Positions 46,072-57,267 of a stretch of DNA of 64,000 bases are shown here, one piece after another. The position numbers and the translations under genes are program-made. Numbering within the stretch: position 1 is the first letter of the stretch; every line of letters begins with the position of its first letter. The notes beneath the pieces are model-generated. The model ran no database searches, was not told the DNA's origin, and saw only the letters and a list, made by a program, of their open reading frames with translations. Origin of the DNA: Paracyclopina nana (lineage: Eukaryota > Arthropoda > Copepoda > Cyclopoida > Cyclopettidae); contig JAGUCH010000004.1 of NCBI GenBank assembly GCA_019096065.1, forward strand, positions 7,130,001 to 7,194,000. Reading direction: 5' to 3'.

Positions 46072-46664
46072 TTTCTCATTTTACACTTTTTCGGTCTTTC
46101 GCAACTTATTTTTAATTTGTTTGTGTTGATAAAAACAATGAGAAGCGAGCAGCAAAATTTCGGCTTCTCCCCAAGTTTATTTTGCTTTGATTAACCAATT
46201 TAAGGCATGACAGCTCTTGTTAGAATAAATATTGCAAGAATAAAAGTGTTACACGCAAAAAACTCCCAGTTTCCTCTCAAATAATCAGTATTTATTTTTC
46301 TTGATGGTCAAAAATATTTCTGATTTTGTAAGATTGACATAGGCCCGGTTTCGCTTTCGTAAACTTATTATGAGGCTTGAAAAACAAACTTGAAAAATAT
46401 CTTTGTTCAACATTATCAGCTTTCTTTGCTATATTTTTAGTTTTACCTTGGCTATGGAAAAATCTTTAATGAAAATAGGTCAACTTTCAGGGTGTAAAGC
46501 TCATTTTTGGAATATTTTTCCGCCTCAAACTCTAGCTCGTTCTTGATTGGGCATGCTTTAAGAGCATACATTTTTGAAGGTGACATTGGGTTCTGAAAAC
46601 TTGTTTCTGCCTTCTTCTGCGCTTGGCCGGCATTTTGGAAACTGTTTCCAAAATATTACGCAAA
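46072..46664. other. Divergent intergenic region, no gene seen
   Basis: Lies between the mTERF-like gene and GBE1. AT-rich; nothing supported. Confidence 0.5.
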
Positions 46665-49271
46665 ATGGCACCTCAAGGCATGGACTGGTTTGACCCCACT
46701 CAGAACCGCAAAGGAGGCCCGATGAATGTCAAGGTGCCTGAAATTGACATTTTGCTTGAACGCGATCCCTACTTGAAGCCTCACGAGCGGGAAATTCGAA
46801 GGAGGTAAAAGCAGCCTTGGCAATAATTTATTGACAACCTCATTTTGCATTGCATCTGCTTAGGTATGGCACTTTTGAAGACCTCATCAAGCGAATGGAT
46901 GACATTGAGGGCGGCATTGAGAAAATGGCCCTAGGTCATGACTATTTCGGCTGTCATGTGGAGGATGACAACACTTTCACTTGTCGACAATGGGCTCCAG
47001 GTGCTTGCGAAATGTGGCTGATGGGGGACTTCAACAACTGGAACAAGCACCAGCACCCTTTCAAGAAGCTTGAATTTGGCAGGTGGGAATTGAAGCTTGC
47101 ACCTGCCAAGGATGGCCAGTGTGCCATTCCCCACATGAGCAGAATCAAGCTGGTGATCAAGAGTCAATCCGGAGAGATTCTCGACCGACTCGATCCCTGG
47201 GCTTCCTATGTACTGCCAACGCCTGAGCACATCTACAACCACCACTTTTGGAATCCTCCCCAGGACCAGGTGTACAAGATGAGGCATGGTAGGCCTTCAA
47301 GGCCGAAGTCTTTGAAAGTCTATGAGTGCCATGTGGGCATTTCATCGAAGGAAGGCAAAGTCAACACCTATAAAGATTTTGCCTTGAACGTGTTGCCAAG
47401 AATTCACAAATTGGGATACAATGCAATCCAAGTAGGGTCTTTTGATTTCTAAAAAGTGATCAAAATGAATATTTATATATACTTATCCATAGGTCATGGC
47501 TGTGATGGAGCATGCTTACTATGCGAGCTTTGGCTACCAAGTCACCTCATTTTTCGCAGCTTCCTCCAGATTCGGTCATCCGGAAGAGCTGAAGGCGATG
47601 GTGGACAAAGCCCATGAGATGGGCATTTATGTCATGCTCGATGTGGTACATTCACACGCATCTAAAAACACCCTAGATGGGCTCAACATGTTTGATGGCA
47701 CAGGTACACTTGTCTTGTTAAGTGAATCATGCAATCGCTTTGATAATTGGCTGCCTTTTCTAGATGCCTGTTTTTTCCATTCCGGATCACGTGGGACTCA
47801 TCCACTGTGGGACTCGAGGCTGTTCAACTATTGTGAATGGGAAGTCCTCAGGTTCCTCTTGTCAAACTTGAGGATGTGGGTGGAGGTGTATGGGTTCGAT
47901 GGGTTCCGCTTTGATGGCGTGACCTCGATGCTCTATCACTCCAGAGGCCTCAATGGTTTCTCTGGGGACTACAACGAGTACTTTGGGCTCAATACCGACA
48001 CTGAAGCCCTGCTGTACCTCATGCTGGCCAATCATTTGCTGCACAGCTTGACTGACAACATGATCACAGTGGCTGAAGATGTCTCCGGAATGCCAGCCCT
48101 CTGCAGGCCAGTGGTTGAAGGTGGAGGTGGTTTTGATTACAGGTAACAAGTGCTCCTACTTTGCAATTGATTTCAGTTTACCAATGTTGTGCATGATTTG
48201 CCAACTAATTGACAAATTAGCTGAAAATTAATTGATAAGCTCAAGTTTATGGCTAATGGTTTTTTTTATTTCATAGGCTTGCTATGGCCATTCCGGATAT
48301 GTGGATCAAGATCCTCAAGGAGCAACAAGATGAGGATTGGGACCTCGGCCATATTGTCCACACCTTGAGCAATCGAAGGTGGAAGGAAAAATGCATTGCC
48401 TATGCTGAATCTCATGACCAAGCCCTGGTGGGGGACAAGACATTGGCCTTTTGGCTTATGGATAAGGAAATGTACACTGGCATGAGCCTTCTGAGTCCTC
48501 CCAATGGGATTGTCGACCGTGGCCTTTCCCTGCATAAAATGATCCGGCTGATCATTCATGGAATGGGAGGGGAAGGCTACTTGAACTTCATTGGCAACGA
48601 ATTTGGACACCCCGAATGGCTGGATTTTCCCAGGGCTGGCAACAACAGTTCATACCATTATGCGAGGAGGCAATGGAACTTGGTCGATGATGACACTTTG
48701 AAGTACAAGTTCTTAAACAACTTTGATGCTGCCATGCAAAGGTGATTTTAATCCTTTCTAAGAGATTCTCAAACAATAGCCTTAAAATTATTGCAGCACT
48801 GAGGAAAAGTATGGTTGGTTGGCAGCAGATCCTGCTTATTGCTCATGGAAGCATCAGGATGACAAAGTGATTGTTTTCGAGAGAGCTGATTGTGTGTTTG
48901 TCTTCAACTTCCACCACTCCAAAAGCTTCCCGGATTACAAGGTAACAGACAAAGTAAATCTACTTGAGAAAGTAACAAGGGTTTTCTGGGGATGCATGCG
49001 CAGCTCTCTGCATCTTTTGGCCTCTGTCAGCCATCTTCTAATTCTCAAGCAAAGTTTTGCAATTTTGATTTCATTGAATTTCTAGATTGGAGTTCACTAT
49101 CCTGGAACCTACAAGATCATTCTCGACTCTGATGCAGCTGACTTTGGAGGGTTTAACCGTTTAGACCACTCTACTGAATTCCATACTCTGGGCGATGGGT
49201 TTGCTGGGAGGGAGAATTCCCTTTTGGTTTATATTCCCTCTAGAGCTGCTTTCATTCTTACCAGAAAATAA
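46665..49271 (+). CDS. GBE1: 1,4-alpha-glucan (glycogen) branching enzyme
   Basis: Seven exons, 46665-46804, 46864-47431, 47493-47703, 47764-48142, 48277-48741, 48797-48941 and 49086-49271, encode about 697 aa (human 702). A CBM48 domain ([20 protein letters not shown]) precedes the GH13 barrel. The nucleophile Asp is in FRFDGVTSM (about residue 357), the acid/base Glu in [10 protein letters not shown] (about 411), and the third Asp in [12 protein letters not shown]. The enzyme transfers short glucan chains to make alpha-1,6 branches in cytosolic glycogen. Nothing in the active site looks damaged. Confidence 0.97.
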
Positions 49272-49736
49272 ATGAGGCCATATGCTAATCTGTGACTTAA
49301 TTGTGGCTTAAAAAGGCAAAGCTCCCATCGACTGACATTCAAACCCATCCAAAATCTTGATCATTCAATATGAATAGAGCCAGACTTTTAGTGGTTTTTT
49401 TTCTCTTTGCATTGGCTGGCTTTATAGAAGGCCAGATATGTTTTTTAAGCAATTGTCAATCCCAGTGAATAAACAAGGTGTATCATTTGCAAGCGACCAC
49501 GTTTGAATTTTCGCGCCAAATTGTGCTTCTAAGAAACGTAAACAATTCCTAAAGTCGTAAGATTTATCTCGTCAAAGTCACAAAGTGACGTGTGCAAACT
49601 GCAAAACGTAATGAAATAGCCGCTAAACTCTGCGCTGTACTAAAAAAAATGACGGCTCACGCTCCGACATTAAGAGTAAAGTCTTCGAACGTCGCTTGAG
49701 AAATTTTCAGTTTTGAGGTTTTTTCATCATAGAAAC
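49272..49736. other. Intergenic region, no gene seen
   Basis: Lies between GBE1 and RABL3 on the same strand. An AATAAA near 49470 may end GBE1. TTTTTTCATCATAG ends at 49732, four bases before the RABL3 ATG. Confidence 0.5.
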
Positions 49737-50607
49737 ATGGCAAACATTGATCGAGTGCGAATTTTGGTTTTGGGTGATTCTGGAGTGGGCAAAACTTCGC
49801 TGGTTCACTTATTGGCAAACGGACAACCCTTGTCTCACATTACGTACACAATTGGAGCTTCCATCGAGGTCAAACTACACGAATACAGACAAGGAACGCC
49901 TGCACAGAAAACCTTTTGGATTGGTACCAAAAAAATTGCTTTTTTAGCCAGAGAAGTAAAACAGTCCTTTTTTTGCAGAATTATGTGATGTTGGCGGATC
50001 GCATGGTCACCGCAATTCTCGACACGTGTTCTACAACAACTATCAAGGCCTCATTTTAGTGCATGATTTGACAAACAGAAAATCTCACCAAAACCTGGAA
50101 AAGTGGCTACGTGAAATTGCTCAGTACAGCAACAGCTCAATGTACTTGGAATTTCTAGCTTCTTAGCCTTTTCTGCATCTAAAACTTTTACTTTTTTCTG
50201 TTTAGCAATGGAAAAAACAGCAAGGATTGGGATGATGCCATTTCTAGGGATGATGTCAATCCAGATGTCAATGTGCCCATACTTGTCATAGGAACCAAGC
50301 AAGATTTGGAGTCAACGCGGGAATCCTCTTTACCTGTTCATCAGCGAAGATCTCACATTGCTGAAGATTACGTAACAGAAGAGATCCACGTCAATTGCAC
50401 TGATGCCAAATCCTTGATGCCAGGCTCTAGTGCTTCTAATAAGCTTTCTAGGTTTTTCGATAAGGTAATCTTTTTCTATTCGTGGAAGTAATGGAAAAGC
50501 TCAGTTTTAGCTTGTAGGTGATAGAGAAGCAATTTCAAAGGAGAGATAAAAGCGGCAGTGGAACCTTCAGCCATGCAGACCGCAATGAAAGGAGACGTTT
50601 GGTGTAA
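49737..50607 (+). CDS. RABL3: Rab-like protein 3
   Basis: Four exons, 49737-49923, 49979-50141, 50206-50464 and 50518-50607, encode 232 aa (human 236). GTPase motifs are GDSGVGKTSL (G1), the WDVGG-like LCDVGG (G3) and IGTKQD in place of NKxD (G4). LILVHDLTN and KLSRFFDKVIEK are typical of RABL3, as is the absence of a prenylation Cys at the C-terminus. The family acts in cell proliferation and prenylation regulation and forms dimers. An upstream in-frame start at 49713 was not preferred, because ATG 49737 (MANIDRV) matches the family N-terminus. Its last 35 coding bases overlap the start of the next gene in another frame. Confidence 0.95.
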
Positions 50608-51566
50608 GAAAAATGCAATCAGACTTGCTGTCAACATCAACGAATGGAACCCTACCGAATTGGAATGGAACAAAGCGATGAAATGTATTCAAATTGAAGA
50701 AGAACGAGAACGCATCCGTAAATTCAGATACCAAAAGGATGCCAAAGCTTCTCTCGTCGGTCGCCTTTTAATGCACTTTTGGGCCCAACAGACTTTTCCA
50801 AGCCATGAAAAAATCACTTTTTCGAGGTCTCCACGTGGACGGCCTTTGTTAATGAATAATTACAATTGGGACTTTAACGTCTCCCATGCTGGAAGCTTTG
50901 CAGTTTTTGCTGCCCAAAGTAAGCATCAATTTTTCGAGTCAGAGACAATAATTCATAGATATGTGTTAACTTAAGGAAATTCTGAGGGCATTGGAGTGGA
51001 TGTGATGGGCCTAAAGGACAGCCGATGTGAAGCATCTGATGCAAAGCAGGCGGAATTTTTCAGGCTCATGAATAGACAGTTCACCAAGCAGGAATGGCAG
51101 CAAATCGGCAAAAGTTTGCCCACATTTTTTCGCTTTTGGACCTTAAAGGAGGCCTTTGTCAAAGGCCTTGGCACTGGGCTAAATTTTGACCTTCAAAGGC
51201 TGTCATTCCTTGCTAAATCCACGATGGACATGGCCAAGGAGTGAGTAGTTGTACAAGTGCCTAACCAGTTGATTTTTAATTTTGTTCTTATGTAGAAGAG
51301 AAGTGATCGTGGATACTAAACTTTACGTAGATGAGAAACTTGAGTCAAATTGGACCTTTGAAGAAGTGCTCTTGGACCCAGATCATTGGGTGACAACCGC
51401 AATTAAAGGCAAAATGAAGGATTGTGAGCCCGGCAAATTTGAAATTGTCACGTGCCAATATTTGCTAGAAAACATATATGAACTAAAATCCATTCAAAGT
51501 GATGACAGCAATGATGATAATGAGTGGGCTTTGTATCAAGGCAAAGTTCAAGTGAAGCCATTCTAG
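50573..51566 (+). CDS. AASDHPPT: L-aminoadipate-semialdehyde dehydrogenase-phosphopantetheinyl transferase
   Basis: Three exons, 50573-50918, 50976-51240 and 51296-51566, encode about 293 aa (human 309). ATG 50585 is an alternative start. The Sfp-type signatures are FNVSHAGSFAV, GIGVDVM (Mg-binding Asp) and FWTLKEAFVKG. The enzyme transfers 4'-phosphopantetheine from CoA to a Ser of acyl carrier proteins and fatty-acid synthase. The start lies inside the last exon of RABL3, in another frame; the overlap is 35 nt from 50573 or 23 nt from 50585. A spliced-leader acceptor could be the same TTGTAG (50512-50517) that opens RABL3 exon 4. Confidence 0.95.
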
Positions 51567-51789
51567 AAAGAGTGCATTTTGGATTATTCCAACTTATTAG
51601 CTATAATGTACTCTTTTATGCTGACATTGATAAATGATGGTTGACAATAAGCTTATTTTAATTTGACCAAAGCGCGTCATCTTCTCTTGGAGCATTTTTG
51701 GCTACTTTTAACATGTCTGGTTCCTCTGCGTGGCGGCGAAAAGGTAAACAAGGCAAATTTTCCAAACAAATGACAAGGAAGCGTGTGAA

Positions 51790-52273
51790 ATGTGTAGAAA
51801 TTGTGTGAAGCAAGAATATCCGCAAAGAGTGAGTTGAGCGTAATTGTTTGTTTACTTTTTTCAAATTTGACGACATTTTTTTTAAAAGGAGAGGCTGTGC
51901 GCAGAAAATGGGGCTTACATTTTAAACTTTGCTGGATGCTCCAAGTGTGGCCAAGATTCAAATCGAGCTCCGGATGCTTTGAAGTCGATGAAATATCTAA
52001 AAACAGACAACAACGAGGAGGAGAACAAAGAAGTTGTCACTTTTGATCGTATGAGCTTATCTTAGATGAATCTGAAATTGTCATTTACAAATGTACTTAT
52101 TTACAGATTGTTGTGCCAAGTGCGGGCATTTGGTTGCTGGACATTCGCATGAGTTCTGGATTGAAGACAACTACCAAGAATACCGAATGGAATGTCTCTT
52201 GTGTGGAATGGGCGAAGATTCTCTCTCCATTTTGCCTAAGGATCCAAAAAAAGTGTCTCAAATCGACTATTAG
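51790..52273 (+). CDS. CHURC1: Churchill protein
   Basis: Three exons, 51790-51828, 51889-52048 and 52107-52273, encode 121 aa (human 112). The protein begins MCRNCVKQEYPQR and has AENGAYILNFAGC, the Cys/His set CCAKCGHLVAGH and the closing MECLLCGMGEDSLSILPKDP, all matching Churchill. Churchill is a zinc-binding regulator first known from FGF-dependent neural induction in vertebrates; its role in invertebrates is unclear. Its stop codon is followed nine bases later by the coilin start. The first exon (13 codons) was placed by matching the family N-terminus. Confidence 0.93.
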
Positions 52274-52282
52274 AAAGTTATC

Positions 52283-53422
52283 ATGCGAATCAAGTTGGAC
52301 TTTGAAAACAGCCCACGACAGTGGATGTTTGTTGATTTGTCATCATTGGCAACTGTGCAAGACTTGCAAAGATCGATTGAAGCCAAGTTTGAGCTCAGAA
52401 AAGTCCAATTGATCTTGGATGATGCCATCTTGCCCAAAAATGAGCCCATAGCCATTGTGAACAATGGTGATGTGATCTTTGTGAAAGTCGATGAAAAAAA
52501 GCGGAAAACCGAGGCCAAAACAGCCAAGAAAAAGAGAAAAGACTCTTCAAGTTCAGCTACTGATCATGACGATGTAAAAGTGCCCAAGAAAAAGGTGCCA
52601 TCGAGTGATAGCTCAAGTTCTGACAGTGAAGCCAACAATGGATTTGAGCAACCATTCAAGCAGAAAAGCCTGAAAATCCAACTCTTGCAAACTAAAAAAG
52701 AGGAACCCGAGGCTCCAAAAGATGATGAGGAGCAATTGGTGTCAAGTGAGAAAAAGAGGAAAAGGAAGAGGAAGAACAAGAACAAAAATAAACTGGATGT
52801 CAATGACACTCCAGCTGAAATTGTTGCACCCTTGAAAATGCCTTTGAAAAGTCCTCTCAAGCCATCCGGAAAAGTCAAGAAATTTTCCTCTGATGAAGAA
52901 ATGGAAGTAGACAAGAGCAAAGTGGAGCCAAGTTCAGCTCAGGTGACTTGCGAAGAAATCATGCTTGGCCAAGCCGAAAAGAAGAAAGCGACAAATGGGT
53001 TGGAGAATCTGCTCAAATTGGCAGACAAGCCCAAAATTGTCAAGAAAATGGCTAGTAGGGATGTGTACTCCAACCAGTCTGTCGTTTTGACCAATGGCTC
53101 CAACTCTTCACATCACAACTTTGGAGATCTGGAGCAATACCCAAAATTTGAAGGCTCGCAGCCTCTCGTGGGTCAGTTATTTGCCTTTAAAAGCCTTCAA
53201 ATAGGGCCTGATTACACTCCTCAAATCACCCAGTTTATTGGGGAGCTGAAGCATTTTTCCAATGGTGATGATGCCATTTTGCTCATACTGTTCGATGAGA
53301 ATGAAGGCAAAAGCAGGTCGGAAAAGTTTGAAGTGGATGATTTCATGAATGGTGTCACTCTTAGGAATCGTGAGATTGAGTTCAAGTGGTCCATGTTGAA
53401 TGACATTCGATTAATAAAATAA
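52283..53422 (+). CDS. COIL: Coilin
   Basis: One exon of 379 aa. The N-terminal domain is ubiquitin-like (MRIKLDFENSPRQWMFVDLS, then KVQLILDDAILPKNEPI), as in coilin self-association domains. A Lys/Ser-rich disordered middle holds nuclear localisation runs (KKRKD, KKRKRKRKNKNK). The C-terminal Tudor-like domain starts near GQLFAFKSLQIGPDYTPQI. Coilin scaffolds Cajal bodies, where snRNPs mature. The start lies nine bases after the CHURC1 stop. An AATAAA at 53413-53418 overlaps the last codons, so transcription of the whole cluster may end here. Confidence 0.88.
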   Translation: MRIKLDFENSPRQWMFVDLSSLATVQDLQRSIEAKFELRKVQLILDDAILPKNEPIAIVNNGDVIFVKVDEKKRKTEAKTAKKKRKDSSSSATDHDDVKVPKKKVPSSDSSSSDSEANNGFEQPFKQKSLKIQLLQTKKEEPEAPKDDEEQLVSSEKKRKRKRKNKNKNKLDVNDTPAEIVAPLKMPLKSPLKPSGKVKKFSSDEEMEVDKSKVEPSSAQVTCEEIMLGQAEKKKATNGLENLLKLADKPKIVKKMASRDVYSNQSVVLTNGSNSSHHNFGDLEQYPKFEGSQPLVGQLFAFKSLQIGPDYTPQITQFIGELKHFSNGDDAILLILFDENEGKSRSEKFEVDDFMNGVTLRNREIEFKWSMLNDIRLIK

Positions 53423-53717
53423 TTAACACTTCAAAATGCTCATGTTCACTTCATAGTTCCCATTGGATTTCGTCCTTCTTAGGAACTGGTAAATTGATCA
53501 ACTGGATGATTATTCTGAGGCATGATAATTGGAAAAGTTAATTGCTTGTTTATGCATCACCCAAAAAAACTGTAAGTTTAATGGCGATGATAATATTTTT
53601 ATCATTCATCATAAGGATGACTGGCCAGAAAAGTTGGATTTTAAAGATTCCATGAAATGTGTCACACATTAAAAATGCAATATTGACTTCGAAGGCTCGA
53701 CCAGATAAAATACAAGT

Positions 53718-54661
53718 TCATTTCAAAATGTCAGTGGTCAGTTCAATCATGAGATCCTTCACGTTCGGGTACTTATCCAGGGTTTCTTGGGGCATGAGAA
53801 TGAGTTGACGAAGGAAACTGGTGCAAGTGTCGTCATCATAGTCAAGCACTTGCCTTAGGTTCAACACCTGTGTGGTTTGATCATGGAGGGCATAGTAGAA
53901 AAATCGTCTCTTCAGGTCTTCTTTTTCTTGCAGCATGAATTGCCTCATCCAGAACTGAAATCCATAGTGCACAAACAATTCAGATCCACTTTCAATGTCT
54001 TGACTAGCAGTGAACCAAAATGAGTCATTGACTTGGCAATTGGATTTTGCAGTGCTCTCGTCTTGATATTTTCTGATTTCTTCCACAGCAAAGTCAAAAC
54101 TGGCAATGCTGGCCAAGTATGGCTCTGTGTAGTCACAAATCCATTGACCTATGCCAAACTGTTCTTTATTGTCGGAGGCAATTTTCACAAATCCAGGCCT
54201 TGAAGGATGAGCCAAACACTTGACACCCTCATCAGCTTGAGCAAGATCAGCAAACACTTGATCAGCATCAACCACAGAAAGTTTCCTGAAATAGATACAA
54301 TGTCTCATTTAAGGTAACAAACTTGGTGTTAGAAGGCATACCCATCCGGAAGCTTTCTCATTCGAATTTTAGTGTTGGCATCTTTGGTCACTCCATCATA
54401 ATAGCACAACCTTTCACCTTCCTTGAGGGCAACCGTGGCAAACACTCCATATTTGCCATTTGGTTTTTTGCGAACTTCCACCTTGAGATCCAGGTTGGAA
54501 ACATCGACAGCATCAAGTGGTTCTACTAAAGGCTCTTGACAATCCTTCTTATGCAATTTCCAGTCTTTTTTCTGGCAATTTTTATCACAGTAGAAAACAC
54601 TCTTGCACTTGGCACATTTCACTTGAGCTTGGTCTGATCCACAACAACCACATTTCCCCAT
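53718..54661 (-). CDS. MYND and SET domain protein (SMYD-like)
   Basis: Two exons, 54661-54342 and 54285-53718, encode 295 aa. The MYND zinc finger is at the very N-terminus (CGCCGSDQAQVKCAKCKSVF and CDKNCQKKDWKLHKKDC). A SET-like fold follows, with KPNGKYGVFATVALKEGE at its start and SGSELFVHYGFQFW near its end. The NHSCxPN motif that binds S-adenosylmethionine in SMYD enzymes is not visible, and the C-terminal TPR region is short. Methyltransferase activity is therefore doubtful. The start is 32 bases downstream of the EXD2 stop on the same strand. Confidence 0.85.
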
Positions 54662-54693
54662 GATGGAAGGATCTGAAAGAAGCACGCAAAGCT

Positions 54694-56361
54694 TTAAATC
54701 TTGTTCTGGTGATCTACAGACCAATTGGGTGGCAAAAATTGAGGGTTCATGGTATCTAAAAAGTGCTGCCTCCACATTTTCTCCAGGGCAAAGATTCCTT
54801 CATTCTCACTGAAATGCTTCACTATCAAGGAAGCTTGAGTGTCTTGATCATCATGGTCATCTCTCCTATGTAAATTAAAAAAATAAAAATAGAAGAAAAA
54901 TAAAGCACAAATGTACTACCTTGGTTCCAAACAAAGAGCTTCTTTGAGCATGTCCACATTCATCACAGTGTCAGCACCAAAATAATCCTGGATGATTTTC
55001 AACAGTTCACCTTTCCTTTCGTTGGGAATTTTATCATGCTTCAAATCTGCAAGCAAGGCTTTGGCCGCAGACTTGACGGCCTTCAATGCAAAATCCTCGC
55101 ATTTCTTTTGAGGATTTTTCAGCTCAACAGGAATATCACATATTCTTTCAAGTTGCTTTTTCATGTCAAAGTCATGTTTGCTTGAAGTTTGGTGGCACAA
55201 AAGGCACATTAAGAGCACATCATGGCTTGAGTGATCCCTTCGAATGTCAGGGAAAAATCTTCGATACTCATGTGGAACGATATACTTTCTGAGGCAATCT
55301 TCACCTTGTCCACACACTACACACTGATTTTCTTTGGCAGTCAGATAATAGTTTTTATCACAAGCAGGTCTGCCAGCAGGCTCAAAGTTCAGCCTCACTA
55401 CCAAATTATCACTACCGTCTTTTGACACCAAAGAGCCAAGGCCTTTGGACACATACCACATGGCCTTTTTAGAGTCGCAAGTGCACAACAATTGGCCATC
55501 AGGAGCTTCCAGCTGAGCATTGTCATACAGGGGCTTTTTCAATGTGGAGTGACTGTAAGCTTTCTTAGGTGTCTTGCCAAACGGTTTTGGCTCTTTTTGG
55601 GGCTTAAATTTGAACGGCACATCACAATACTTGACGCACATTTCACGAGCTTTTAGTGTAAGCTCATCAAAGTCTGTCACATTCAGGCTATTAAATGCCA
55701 TAGTCAACAAAACAGCCATTGCTGATAGAACATCATTGGCAGCATAAGCAACTTGTCTTTCAGTTAAGACCTCACTTTCCCATTTTGAGGCTCGAATTCT
55801 CCAATCCTTGTCCAAAGCCAAATCAGTCAAGTAAAAGGAAACCAGTCCTTGTAAGCCAAGTTTGGTTAATTCAGGATTCAATTGCCTCGCAATGAATCTT
55901 AGGTCAACCAATCCTTTTGGTTCAATGCCCCATTGAAGCTTAAACCGCTTGAGATCTTCGTCAAGAATACCTAGGCCAATTTTGATGATGGATGCATCAG
56001 TGAAAACTGCCAGTAAATCAGTAGACAGTTCCACTCTGAACCCAATAATGAAGCATTGGCCATTCGGGAAAGAAATTTGGAGCAGGGCAATTTTCTTCAG
56101 GCCAGGTTGTTCCCATTCGCAATCCACTGACATGAGCATAAAAAACTTGGCCAAATTCACAACTTCATTCAGTTCATGGGTGTATTCAATCACTTTAACT
56201 GCAGCATTGCAGCTGGCATGGCTCTGAACCTTGTGAATGGTTGATTTCACTCGAGATCTTTTGAGTCTTCTACCCAAGAAGATAACAGAAACTATTGCCA
56301 ACGTTGACGAAAGTATGGCTAATTTGCAGCTAATTGACCAATGTGAGCTGACCCACGTCAT
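54694..56361 (-). CDS. EXD2: 3'-5' exonuclease domain-containing protein 2
   Basis: Two exons, 56361-54920 and 54865-54694, encode about 537 aa. An N-terminal membrane anchor (LAILSSTLAIVSVIFLG) precedes a DEDDy exonuclease domain: SVDCEWEQ (Asp and Glu), the following LGILDEDLKRF, and AYAANDVLSA. The second half carries a Cys/His-rich region (CVVCGQGEDCLRKYIVPHEY and MCLLCHQTSSKHD). EXD2 is bound to mitochondria and also works in DNA end resection. The final exon places the stop at 54694-54696, 32 bases before the start of the MYND-SET gene. Confidence 0.93.
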
Positions 56362-56703
56362 TTTGACAAACTTTTCTTGTCTTGATTATATTTCGTCATT
56401 CAATTTCGCGATTTTTTCAAGTTGCGTGACTTGCGTCAGAGAAAATTGTTTGGTTCGTGTGTTTACATTTTGAACTAAAAATAAGAGTGACCAGTCAAAT
56501 CAGAGCGCCATATTGGTGGTTTTTGAAATTAACCCCAAAAAATGAAAAAAACGGCAACGGTTGTTTTTGCAAAAATACCTTTAGCTAACTGACACTGACA
56601 GTTTTCTTGGGAAAAGCCAGTTAACAGCTTTTTTTAATATAAAGGAATGAGTCTTAAATTATCTGGCAATACTGTAAATCAACAAGTTACAGCTTGCAAG
56701 CAG

Positions 56704-57148
56704 CAGGGTGACCAGATGTGGCTATTTATAGCCAAAGTGGCTATTTTTGACCCATGTGTGGCTATGGAAATTTAGGCCGAATAGCCATAGCCATTCGTGG
56801 CTATTTTTGAAAAGTCCGAAAATTTTATATTTTTACTTAATAAACACTTGGAAAATCATCAAAAAAGCAAGGGAAAAAATGAAATCTACAAAAATGGCTG
56901 ACTTTTAAAAAAATCTTTTGCCACCAAAATAAGAAGAAAATCATTATTAAATCCATAAATTCATCCACAGCAATCCCAAAAATTTGAAAACATTTTCATA
57001 ATAACTAATATTACCTTGAAAATTCCTAAAAATGTGGCTATTTTTCACCAATTTGTGGCTATTTTGAGCAATTTTTCTGAGATAGCCAAACGTGGCTATT
57101 TTAGGGGAAAATCTGGCTACAACCGGCTCAAATTTTCTGGTCACCCTG
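56704..57148. mobile_element. hAT-type MITE with 8-bp target-site duplication
   Basis: The terminal inverted repeats are CAGGGTGACCAGA and its complement TCTGGTCACCCTG. Both ends are flanked by the identical 8 bases GCAAGCAG (56696-56703 and 57149-57156). CAGGGTG-type ends and 8-bp duplications are typical of the hAT superfamily. The 445-bp interior encodes nothing and holds several GTGGCTATTTT repeats in both orientations near each end. Confidence 0.92.
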
Positions 57149-57267
57149 GCAAGCAGAGTCAACAGAGGTACTGAGTTAGTGAAGTTACTGAAGTACTGGT
57201 TACTGAAGTTTCAACTCGCCGGTCATCGAAGACGAAGCGCAACTCGGTCTCAATTTTTTTTTCAGCG

